Assembly (NCBI GenBank): GCA_030037055.1
Contig: JASHRZ010000410.1
Span: forward strand, 1 to 8,221
Origin: Alphaproteobacteria bacterium
GTDB taxonomy: Bacteria; Pseudomonadota; Alphaproteobacteria; ATCC43930; CGMCC-115725
DNA: 8,221 bases
Reading direction: 5' to 3'
Below are positions 1-5,606 of the stretch, one piece after another; the first letter of the stretch is position 1; every line of letters begins with the position of its first letter. The notes beneath the pieces were generated by a model. It had not been told where the DNA came from. It did no database searches and worked only from the letters and a program-made list of their open reading frames with translations. Made by a program: the position numbers and the translations under genes.

Positions 1-173
1 AGCTCGCGCGCCATGCCGCGCGCCACCTTCGCGCCGCTCGGCAGCGCCGCGCCGATGCCGAGGGGGTTGCGCAACCAGTGGCGGAAGAAGATCTCGCGGT
101 CGCCGGCCGGCGCGGCGCGGCGCCGATGCTGCGCCGGCGTCGGGTCAAGCACCGGTGGCTGCGCGTCCGGCAT
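1..173 (-). CDS. SAM-dependent methyltransferase, PmtA-like (N-terminal part, runs off left edge)
   Basis: Only the first 57 codons are present; the gene continues beyond base 1. After a short proline-rich, basic leader (residues 1-20) comes 'DREIFFRHWLRNPLGIGAALPSG' followed by 'AKVARAMAREL'. The pattern FFxxWLRNPxxIGAxxPS...ARAMA is the usual opening of class I SAM methyltransferases of the PmtA (phosphatidylethanolamine N-methyltransferase) and rRNA-dimethylase-like group, just before the SAM-binding strand. If that holds, the enzyme would methylate phosphatidylethanolamine towards phosphatidylcholine at the inner membrane, but many relatives have unknown substrates. The ATG at 173 is the only good start. 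The preceding gene ends at 145, a 29-bp overlap that suggests translational coupling. The SAM motif lies outside the window, so the exact function is open. Confidence 0.6.
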   Translation of the reverse strand, partial: MPDAQPPVLDPTPAQHRRRAAPAGDREIFFRHWLRNPLGIGAALPSGAKVARGMARE

Positions 174-531
174 GAGCGGCGTCACCGGCAATGACGATGT
201 CGATCAGCCGGTCGGTCGAACGCGTCTTTTGCATTTCCGCCAGCGCGGCGCGGAAGATCTCGCCGATGCGGGCGTCCGGTACGGTCACGGTCAGCGGCCG
301 GCCGTTGGCGACGGTGCGCAAGGTCGCTGGCCCCAGTCGGTTCACGGCAAGCACGGTGAGCGCCACCGGGTCAACGGCGACCGGCGTCTCGGGCGATTGC
401 GCGGGAATGATCGGGCGCCAGCCGCGCCGGCGTAGGGAGAGACGGTAGCGCGGTCGCGCTGCGCTGACGAGCCGGGTCCAGCCATGTTTCACCGCCGCGC
501 GGAGGCGGCGATCCGGTGCCAGAAGCTGCAT
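145..531 (-). CDS. Small hypothetical protein (128 aa) upstream of the methyltransferase
   Basis: I do not recognise this protein. It has a basic, arginine-rich N-terminal third (about residues 8-40), then alternating hydrophobic and polar segments, including 'PVALTVLAVNRLGPATLRTV' near the middle and 'DARIGEIFRAALAEMQKTRS' towards the end. I see no signal peptide, membrane segment or clear catalytic motif. The ATG at 531 is preferred because GAGGAG lies just upstream (only about 3 nt spacing). An in-frame ATG at 600 and GTG at 570 would add 23 or 13 residues, but they would place the hairpin at 564-583 inside the coding region. Its 3' end overlaps the methyltransferase start by 29 bp, so the two are probably co-translated. 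Coding potential is moderate and the function is unknown. Confidence 0.5.
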   Translation of the reverse strand: MQLLAPDRRLRAAVKHGWTRLVSAARPRYRLSLRRRGWRPIIPAQSPETPVAVDPVALTVLAVNRLGPATLRTVANGRPLTVTVPDARIGEIFRAALAEMQKTRSTDRLIDIVIAGDAAHAGRAATGA

Positions 532-750
532 GCGCTCCTCGACGGAGTTGGCCCGCAGGCTTGCTATCACGCTTCCGTGACAGTTTTTTGTCGGCGCCAT
601 GCCAAAGGGGCAAGGGGCGGCGATCCCCCGGCTCCGTGTCCGAAAAGCCGCCAAATCGTGCTGTTTCGCCCTCCGGGCCGCCGTCGCGGGGCGGCGCGGC
701 GGGCAGGCGAGGCGGATCGGCCAGTGATCTCCCGGCGAGTCGCGGCCGGC
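532..750. other. Gap between the small hypothetical gene and the MBL hydrolase gene
   Basis: This 219-bp stretch has no gene I would defend. It is very GC-rich near the hydrolase stop, with hairpin-forming repeats such as GCCGCC/GGCGGC around 674-692. Nearer the small gene it turns AT-richer and holds the hairpin at 564-583. On the minus strand TTGGCA (600-605) resembles a -35 box, but no good -10 follows at normal spacing. I therefore cannot say whether the downstream minus-strand genes have their own promoter here. Confidence 0.4.
564..589 (+). terminator. Hairpin with T-run, terminator-like on the plus strand
   Basis: CTATCACG (564-571) and CGTGACAG (576-583) pair with a single mismatch around the 4-nt loop CTTC, and six Ts follow at 584-589. 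On the plus strand this is the form of a Rho-independent terminator. There is no plus-strand gene upstream for it to serve, so it may stop antisense transcription. Alternatively it may be an operator-like inverted repeat in front of the minus-strand gene starting at 531. Confidence 0.4.
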
Positions 751-1668
751 TCAGCGCTTCAAGCGATAGCGGGCATCCAGCCTCGGAGCGCCATCGGTCG
801 CGACCTTGCCCCGCTCGACCAGCTCGATGAGATGGGCGAGCACGGAGCGTGCCGCGGCGCCTTTGAGGCGCGGGTCGAGGCCGAGATAGACCTGCTCGAC
901 GATGGCGGGGATGGTCTCGTCGCCCTGCGCCAGACGCTGCAGGATGGCCGCCGCACGCTCCTGCCGGTGGGCAATGAAGGTCTGGACGAAAGGCTTGGGG
1001 TCGGGGATCGGCGGTCCATGAGTCGGCCAATAGACGGCGTCCTCGCGCGTCATTAGCTTGGCAAGCGAGTGCATATAAGCCGCCATGTCGCCATCCGGCG
1101 GCGCGATGACGCTCGTCGACCAGCCCATGACGTGATCGCCCGAGAACAGGGCGCGCTCTTCGGCGAGCGCGAAGCAGAGATGGTTGGAGGTATGGCCGGG
1201 GGTGTGCACCGCGGCGAGCCGCCAGCCGGGCCCTTCGACCGCGTCGCCCTCGCGCATCGCCACGTCCGGCACGAAGGCATGATCGCCACCCTCTTCGGTA
1301 ACGCCGCCGACGCCGCTGCGGTCTTCGGCGCGGCCCGAGCCGTGCGGCCCGAAGCCGTAGGTCCCGGCTCCGGTGGCGCGCTTGATCGCCGCCGCCGCCG
1401 GCGAATGGTCGAGATGGGTATGGGTGATGAGGATATGGGTGATCGTCTCGCCGCGCACGGCAGCCAGCAGGGCGTCGACATGCTGAGTGAGGTCGGGTCC
1501 GGGATCGATGATTGCCACCTTGCCGTGACCGACGAGATAGGTGCCGGTTCCCTTGAACGTAAACGGGCTCGGGTTCCGCGCCACCACGCGGCGAATGAGC
1601 GGACTTACGGATGCGGCGACGCCATAGTCGAAGACGATCTCGCGGCGGAAGGGAATCTCGGTGGCCAT
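751..1668 (-). CDS. MBL-fold metallo-hydrolase with C-terminal helical domain
   Basis: A 305-aa soluble metallo-beta-lactamase-fold hydrolase, probably binding two zinc ions. The metal ligands are all visible: HTHLDH at residues 83-88, the histidine of 'HTPGHTSNH' (155-163), the aspartate of 'SGDH' (176-179) and the late 'THG' histidine (217). Residues from about 240 form a small helical, winged-helix-like domain ending 'RYRLKR'. This arrangement matches the LACTB2/'beta-lactamase-like' group, whose characterised members cleave thioesters or RNA; the substrate here cannot be read from sequence. The opening 'IPF...NPSPFTFKGTGTY' is typical of alphaproteobacterial members. The ATG at 1668 is preferred, with GGGG shortly upstream. 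An in-frame TTG at 1731 would add 21 residues but lacks a ribosome binding site and begins inside the terminator-like U-tract. The gene lies downstream of the CRP-type box and hairpins at 1730-1849. Confidence 0.9.
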   Translation of the reverse strand: MATEIPFRREIVFDYGVAASVSPLIRRVVARNPSPFTFKGTGTYLVGHGKVAIIDPGPDLTQHVDALLAAVRGETITHILITHTHLDHSPAAAAIKRATGAGTYGFGPHGSGRAEDRSGVGGVTEEGGDHAFVPDVAMREGDAVEGPGWRLAAVHTPGHTSNHLCFALAEERALFSGDHVMGWSTSVIAPPDGDMAAYMHSLAKLMTREDAVYWPTHGPPIPDPKPFVQTFIAHRQERAAAILQRLAQGDETIPAIVEQVYLGLDPRLKGAAARSVLAHLIELVERGKVATDGAPRLDARYRLKR

Positions 1669-1728
1669 CGCCGCCCCATAGCCTATCGCTGCCGCGCTGC
1701 CAAGCGCGAGCCCCTTGACCTTGCGAGA

Positions 1729-1752
1729 CAAAAGAAAGCCCCGCCGCCGGGG
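1729..1752 (-). terminator. Rho-independent terminator-like hairpin
   Basis: A five-pair, all-GC stem with loop GCGG (1752-1739 on the minus strand) is followed directly by CTTTCTTTT. It would end the candidate small RNA. If transcription reads through, it lies 61 nt before the hydrolase ATG and could attenuate that gene. Confidence 0.55.
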
Positions 1753-1803
1753 ACGGCAGGGCCAGGTTGGGAACGGAAAGCGTGTGGAGGCCTTCCGTCC
1801 GAC
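1730..1803 (-). ncRNA. Candidate small RNA or structured leader with two hairpins
   Basis: On the minus strand ACGGAAGGC (1798-1790) pairs with GCTTTCCGT (1781-1773) as a 9-bp stem with one G-U pair and an 8-nt loop, CUCCACAC. A second hairpin, CCCCG-GCGG-CGGGG (1752-1739), is followed by CTTTCTTTTG (1738-1729), a good intrinsic terminator. The wobble pair becomes an A-C mismatch on the plus strand, and only the minus strand has the U-tract after the GC hairpin, so both details favour minus-strand transcription. A CRP-type box lies about 40 nt upstream. The product would be an RNA of roughly 70-75 nt with an anti-Shine-Dalgarno-like CUCC loop, or an attenuator in the leader of the MBL hydrolase gene. 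I cannot assign it to a named RNA family. Confidence 0.45.
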
Positions 1804-1804
1804 C

Positions 1805-1820
1805 TTTTAATCATTTTTTA
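1805..1820 (-). promoter_or_regulatory. Candidate -10 region next to the CRP-type box
   Basis: This AT-rich stretch stands out from the surrounding GC-rich DNA. On the minus strand TGATTAAAA (1813-1805) can be read as an extended -10 (TG-n-TTAAAA). Placing the CRP-type box at the classic -41.5 position would put the transcription start at about 1798, the first base of the 9-bp hairpin. The match to TATAAT is modest, and AATGAT (1815-1810) is an alternative. Confidence 0.35.
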
Positions 1821-1829
1821 TTGCTCTCT

Positions 1830-1849
1830 CCTGTGATCTCCGTCACAGG
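1830..1849. promoter_or_regulatory. CRP-type binding site (TGTGA-N6-TCACA)
   Basis: CCTGTGA (1830-1836) and TCACAGG (1843-1849) form a perfect 7-bp inverted repeat around six bases. The core TGTGATCTCCGTCACA equals the consensus of the CRP family (TGTGA-N6-TCACA). It lies between the divergent hydrolase (start 1668) and biotin carrier (start 1962). The AT-rich -10-like stretch is on the hydrolase side, so regulation of the minus-strand transcript is more likely. Which CRP-family protein binds it cannot be told from sequence. Confidence 0.6.
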
Positions 1850-1961
1850 CAAGAGCGGCGAAGTCTGCTCCAGCCGCCGAAAGCCGGTTCCGTCTCGGCC
1901 GGCCTTGCCTTGCGCACGGCGCCGCGGATAGGGTGCGGAGGCGGCGCTGAGGGGGGGAAGA

Positions 1962-2183
1962 GTGGCGGACATTCCGGTGCGGTCGGAGGTTGTCGGCGTC
2001 GTCACCCGCATCGTCGCGGCGGCCGGGACGCGGGTCGCGGAAGGCGACGAGGTCGTCATCCTCGAGGCGATGAAGATGGAGCTGCCGGTGCTGGCGCCGG
2101 CGGCGGGTACCGTCAGCGCCGTCCTGGTCAAGGAAGGCGACCAGGTTGCGGAAGGGCAGGCGCTGGCGACGCTGTCGCGCTGA
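1962..2183 (+). CDS. Single-domain biotin/lipoyl carrier protein
   Basis: A 73-aa stand-alone biotinyl domain. The hallmark EAMKM motif is at residues 35-39, with the biotin-accepting lysine at 38, flanked by the two symmetric half-domain turns 'AAGTRVAEGDEVVILE' and 'KEGDQVAEGQALATL'. The whole protein is one flattened beta-barrel, equal to the C-terminal carrier domain of larger biotin enzymes. Such short carriers serve acyl-CoA carboxylases or related biotin enzymes, with a separate ligase (BirA) adding biotin and separate subunits doing carboxylation; none of those partners is in this window. The GTG start at 1962 is supported by a purine-rich GGGGGGGAAG ending one base before it. The 3' end overlaps the convergent acyltransferase gene by 56 bp, and a GC hairpin follows the stop codon immediately. 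Confidence 0.92.
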   Translation: MADIPVRSEVVGVVTRIVAAAGTRVAEGDEVVILEAMKMELPVLAPAAGTVSAVLVKEGDQVAEGQALATLSR

Positions 2184-3213
2184 CCCCGGCCGCGCCGGGG
2201 CGGCCGCCCGCGATCGGGCGCGGCTTGAGGCGGAGCGCCGGCTCCTCGACGAAGCGCCAGGAGAGAAACGCCGCGAATGCCGCCAGCGGCAGCGCCGACA
2301 GGAACAGCTGCCACCAGCTCGCTCTGCCGCCGCTCGCGTACATCACCGTCACCTGGATCGGCCAGCCATAGATATAGAGGCCGTAGGAAAGGTCGCCGAA
2401 ACGTGTCGCGGGCAGAACCGGCAGGCGGCGGTCGTGAGCGGCATAGAGGGCGAGATAGCCGCCGAAGACCGCGAAGAGCTCGTTGAACTGGCGCAGCGCC
2501 ACGCTCAGCGCCAGCCCCGCCGCCGCCAGGAGCGCGAGGCGGCCGTCGAAAATGCCGCGGTCGCGCAGCTTGTAGAGCAGCATGCCCATGGCGAAGAAGG
2601 GCAGCAGCCAGCCGAAGGCATCGAGGAACGCGAGCGCGGGGAGGTGCGGATAGGCAAGCCCCAGCGCCAGCACCAGCAGCAGCGCCCGCCACTCCAGCAG
2701 CCGCGCGACGCCCAGCGCCAGCACCATCAGATACATCATGAACTCGTAGCGCAGCGTCCAGAGCGAGCCGTTGATCTCGAGGCCGATCGGATTGTCGACG
2801 AAGAGCACGCCGGGAAGCTCGTGCGTGGTGAGATTGAGCAACGCGTTGCCGACGACGTAGCTGTAGACCGCGTCGTCGCGGAGATAGTCGCCGAGCGGCA
2901 GCCGGGTGACGATTGCCCCGATGAGGAAGGCGGAAACGAGCAGGGCGGCGAAGAGGCCGGGAAAGATGCGGAGCGCGCGCTTGGCGAGATAGCGCAGGGG
3001 CGCTCCGGTCGTCTCGAAGCTCTCGGTGACGAGAAAGCCGCTGATGGCGAAGAAGATGAAGACGCCGACCAGCCCCAGCTTGCTCTGCCCGCCAGTGAGC
3101 AGCATCAGCGGCTCGTGGGTCTCCGTGCCTTCGGCGATGAGAAAGGAATGCGAGAAAATCACCATGCTGGCGGCGAGCAGGCGCAGCGCGTCGAAATTGT
3201 TCTCCCGCGTCAT
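2128..3213 (-). CDS. Acyltransferase-3 family membrane protein (OafA/YrhL-like)
   Basis: A 361-aa polytopic membrane protein of the acyltransferase-3 family, which moves acyl groups (often O-acetyl) onto sugars of lipopolysaccharide, exopolysaccharide or other glycans. Visible family marks are 'NNFDALRLLAA' with the R-x10-H pair (Arg11, His22), 'FFAISGFLVTES', 'RALRIFPGL', 'INGSLWTLRYEFMMY' and the late 'SYGLYIYGWPIQ', followed by a final hydrophobic span and 'FVEEPALRLK'. About ten membrane segments are expected. There is no extra SGNH domain, so this is the short form. The ATG at 3213 is chosen because AAGGGAAG lies about 5 bases upstream; an ATG 30 bp further up lacks this. No polysaccharide genes lie nearby, so the acceptor is unknown. 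The last 56 bp overlap the biotin carrier gene tail to tail. The unrecognised gene upstream ends 54 bp before this start, so the two may be co-transcribed. Confidence 0.9.
   Translation of the reverse strand: MTRENNFDALRLLAASMVIFSHSFLIAEGTETHEPLMLLTGGQSKLGLVGVFIFFAISGFLVTESFETTGAPLRYLAKRALRIFPGLFAALLVSAFLIGAIVTRLPLGDYLRDDAVYSYVVGNALLNLTTHELPGVLFVDNPIGLEINGSLWTLRYEFMMYLMVLALGVARLLEWRALLLVLALGLAYPHLPALAFLDAFGWLLPFFAMGMLLYKLRDRGIFDGRLALLAAAGLALSVALRQFNELFAVFGGYLALYAAHDRRLPVLPATRFGDLSYGLYIYGWPIQVTVMYASGGRASWWQLFLSALPLAAFAAFLSWRFVEEPALRLKPRPIAGGRPGAAGVSATASPAPALPQPGRLP
2184..2200 (+). terminator. GC hairpin directly after the biotin carrier stop
   Basis: CCCCGGC (2184-2190) and GCCGGGG (2194-2200) form a perfect 7-bp stem with loop CGC, starting at the base after the TGA stop. 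There is no T-run, so it is not a classical intrinsic terminator. It may protect the 3' end or slow polymerase. It lies within the coding region of the opposing acyltransferase gene. Confidence 0.4.
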
Positions 3214-3267
3214 CGACTTCCCTTCCACGCCGGCCCGACGCATGCGCTTTCCGTCGATCGGGCGAGC

Positions 3268-3876
3268 TTAGCCCGGCGGCTTCATCGCCACCGAGAACAT
3301 GACGCTGGGGAGGATCTCGCGCAGCGCCGCGCGCAGGCTTGCCTCGTCGGTCGCCGCCGCCATGGCCAGCGCCCGACGCGGGCTGCGGCGCAGGATGACG
3401 GCGGTAGCGCGGTCGCCGGGGCCGGAGCGGATGGTGGCGAAGACGCCGGCGGGATCGACGCGGTTCAACGCCTTCTTCAGGCTCGCGCGGCCGCGCTCCT
3501 GGTCGAGATCGTGCACCGGCAGCTCCTTGTCGGCCTCCTCCATCTCCGGCGGCAGTTCAGCATCGACCGCCTCGACCGGCTGGTGGCGCGCCAGGCGCTG
3601 AAACACGGCGCGGCCCTCGCCCGTGTCGACACGGAACTGCAACTCCCAGGTCTCGCCGCGGGCCGCCAGCTCGGAGATGAGCGCGAAGAGATCGTCACAA
3701 TCCGGATCATGGCTGCAGGTGAGAAAGGCAAGCCGCCCCTCATGCTGGATGACGCGGTCGTCATCTTCGGCAAAGCCCAGCTCGTCGAGCGCGTTCGTCA
3801 GCGCCCGCTCCGAGGCGATCAGCAAGGTGCTGACATGGAGCTTGCTGCTGTCGCTGGGGTTGTCCGCGGGTTCCAT
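3268..3876 (-). CDS. Hypothetical acidic protein (202 aa)
   Basis: I do not recognise this family. The protein looks soluble: no signal peptide or membrane span. The N-terminal half is acidic and contains 'LLIASERALTNALDELGFAEDDD' and a compact 'TCSHDPDCDD' (Cys54, His56, Cys60), which could bind metal or form a disulfide, though this is only a guess. The middle (about 80-130) is rich in charged residues. The C-terminal half has an alternating pattern 'GVFATIRSGPGDRATAVILRR' and ends with a helix 'EASLRAALREILPSV'. The ATG at 3876 is the first in frame and no strong ribosome binding site precedes it. The start codon lies inside a 31-bp interrupted palindrome (3872-3902) that could fold in the mRNA and limit access to it. 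It may form a transcription unit with the acyltransferase gene 54 bp downstream. Confidence 0.65.
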   Translation of the reverse strand: MEPADNPSDSSKLHVSTLLIASERALTNALDELGFAEDDDRVIQHEGRLAFLTCSHDPDCDDLFALISELAARGETWELQFRVDTGEGRAVFQRLARHQPVEAVDAELPPEMEEADKELPVHDLDQERGRASLKKALNRVDPAGVFATIRSGPGDRATAVILRRSPRRALAMAAATDEASLRAALREILPSVMFSVAMKPPG

Positions 3877-3902
3877 GCGGCTGGCTTAGCCTGCCGCATG
3901 GA
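3872..3902. repeat. 31-bp interrupted palindrome at a start codon
   Basis: The left arm TCCATGCGGC (3872-3881) is the exact reverse complement of GCCGCATGGA (3893-3902). Inside it GGCT (3883-3886) pairs with AGCC (3888-3891), so 14 of 15 positions per arm match, with one T-T mismatch and a one-base centre. It contains the ATG of the minus-strand gene ending at 3268 and, by symmetry, an ATG on the plus strand at 3898. It could be a repressor operator or an mRNA hairpin that hides the start codon. Confidence 0.6.
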
Positions 3903-4116
3903 GCCGCACAAGATGCCGCCTCGTCCAGCTTCCGCCCGCGGCAGCCGCGCCCGATCAGCGGTGGCGCGGCATTAGGGCTCCGGGCGGCCCAATCGGCCAT
4001 GGCGTGAGGGTCCACCCATCGCGGGCCCCAACTCCTGTTGGACCGGCCGCCGGTGGCCGGCACGGCGCACGGCCGTCATAGTGTATTGGGCCCGGGCGCC
4101 GCGAGGAGCAGCCATC
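3903..4116. other. Intergenic region before the DHA2 pseudogene
   Basis: No gene recognised. A plus-strand 25-codon frame (3898-3975) begins in the palindrome but has no ribosome binding site or recognisable product. CCGGCC (4043-4048) and GGCCGG (4055-4060) form a 6-bp GC hairpin. GAGGAG at 4103-4108 is the ribosome binding site of the pseudogene that follows. The old promoter of that gene should lie here, but I see no convincing -35/-10 pair. Confidence 0.4.
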
Positions 4117-5605
4117 GTGATTGAGCCCGGCGCGGTCGAGGCAGGGTCCTTCAGTCATCGGGAAATTCTGAGCATCTTGAGCGGCATCCTGCTCGGGATG
4201 ATGCTGGCGGCGCTCGATCAGAGCATCATCACCACCGCCTTGCCGGCGATCTCGGTGCGTTCGCGCATCTCTCCTGGATCGTCGCCGGCTATCTCCTGGC
4301 CGCCACCGCCTCGACGCCGGTTACGGCAAGCTCAGCGACCTCTCTGGCCGGCGGCTGATGCTGGAGATTGCAATCGTGCTCTTCGTCGCGGCCTCGGTGC
4401 TGTACGCGCTGGCGCGGACCATGGCCGAGCTCATCGCCGCGCGCGGCCTGTAGGGGCCCGGCGGCGGCGGACTCATTAGCATGGCGCAGGCGATCGTCGC
4501 CGATGTCATCTCGCCGCGCGAGCGCGGGCGCCATCAGGCCTATCTGAGCGGCGTCTGGGCCGCCGCCAGCATCGGCGGTCCGGTGCCCGGCAGCGTCTTC
4601 GTCGACCATCGGAATTGGCGCTCGGCATTCTGGATCAACCTTCCCGTCGGAATCGTCGCTCTCGTGCTGGACCGACGCGCGCTTGCCCTGGCGACGCGGC
4701 GTGCGCAGCGCCGGATGGACTATCTCAGTGCGGCGCTGCTCACCTTCGCGGTGTCCGATTTGCTGATGAACTTCACCTGGGGCAGAACGAGCTATGGCCG
4801 GACCTCGTCGCGGCTGCTCACGCTCATGGCGATGGCGCCGCCGCTGGTCATCGCCGTCATGCTACAGGAGCTGCGCGCGCCCGAGCCCGTGCTGCCGCCG
4901 CGGCTTTTCGCCAATTCGGTCGTGGGCACGGAGACCCTGGCGAGCTTTGTCATCGCCATGGCGATGTTCGGCGGCGTCGTGCTGCTGCCGGTGTTCCTGC
5001 AGCTCGTCACCGGCGTCGGCGCTGGGCATTCGGGCGTGCTGCTGATCCCGCTCATGGCCGGTTCGGTGGTCGGCGCCTTCGCCTCCGGCCAGATGATGCG
5101 CCGGACCACTACAAGATCTTACCGCTGATCGGGCTCAGCGCCGGCGCGCTCGCCTCCGCGCTCTGGCGACGATGAGCGAGGCGACCTCGCCCTTGACCAC
5201 TATGGCCTATATGGGGGTGCTTGGGGTCGGCGTCGGCAGTCGATGCCGGTGATGTTGGTGGCGGTGCAGAACGCCGGCGAGCCGCGCGACATCGGCGTTG
5301 CCACCGCGACCGTCGCGTTCTTCGGCTCGCTCGGCGGCTCGTTCGGCGCGGCGATCCTGTGGTCGATCTTTCTCGCCGCGCTCGCCCGCGGCCTTGCCGC
5401 AAGCAGCATCCCTGCTGCAAAGAGGGCCGGATGCGGCGGCGCAGCTCTCGCCGCCGCAGCGCGCGCTGCTGATCCCGGCGCTGGTGCGCGCCTTCCACCT
5501 GGTCTTCGCCATCGCCGCGGGGATCAGCGTGCTGAGGGCGGTCGTCTCGGCGTTTCTGCGCGAGCTGCCGCTCAAGACCACGCCCGCGCGCGGCGGGCGG
5601 AGTGA
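4117..5605 (+). pseudogene. Decayed DHA2-family (EmrB/QacA-type) MFS drug exporter
   Basis: Pieces of one 14-helix MFS exporter can be followed through all three frames. They include 'LDQSIITTALPAI' (motif D1), 'AHLSWIVAGYLLAATASTP', 'YGKLSDLSGRRLMLEIAIVLF' (motif A), 'GGGGLISMAQAIVADVISPRERGRHQ', 'GVWAAASIGGPVPGSVF' (motif C), 'WRSAFWINLPVG', 'MPVMLVAVQNAGEPRDIG' and 'ALLIPALVRAFHLVFAIAAG'. The frame changes near 4248, 4321, 5106, 5162, 5238 and 5400-5425, and an amber codon at 4451-4453 replaces the glutamine of the usual RGLQG. The 'GGP' of motif C is followed by PGS instead of the usual AGG-like residues. The GTG at 4117 with GAGGAG upstream is the probable original start. The original stop is uncertain; the TGA at 5603-5605 is the nearest. 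Neighbouring genes are intact, so sequencing error is an unlikely cause. No functional exporter can be made. Confidence 0.9.
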
Positions 5606-5606
5606 G

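Noticed and set aside
371..1030. Minus-strand open frame of 219 codons
   Set aside because: It overlaps the MBL hydrolase in another frame, is Arg/Pro-rich without motifs, and is a shadow frame.
1669..1731. N-terminal extension of the MBL hydrolase from a TTG start, resembling a weak signal peptide
   Set aside because: There is no ribosome binding site, and the TTG lies inside the U-tract of the terminator-like hairpin. The ATG at 1668 fits the family start.
1681..1814. Short minus-strand frame beginning MIKRSDGRPP, with AGGAG upstream
   Set aside because: It runs through both hairpins, has no recognisable similarity, and the ribosome binding site is about 13 nt from the ATG. A non-coding RNA explains the region better.
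1069..1836. Plus-strand open frame of 255 codons
   Set aside because: It is antisense to the MBL hydrolase, whose metal-binding motifs are on the minus strand.
2146..3975. A very long plus-strand open frame (609 codons) antisense to the acyltransferase and the hypothetical gene
   Set aside because: It is low-complexity Arg/Gln/Glu-rich sequence typical of the antisense of GC-rich genes. The minus strand has clear acyltransferase-3 motifs.
3898..3975. 25-codon plus-strand frame starting in the palindrome
   Set aside because: The ATG is there by palindrome symmetry; there is no ribosome binding site and no recognisable product.
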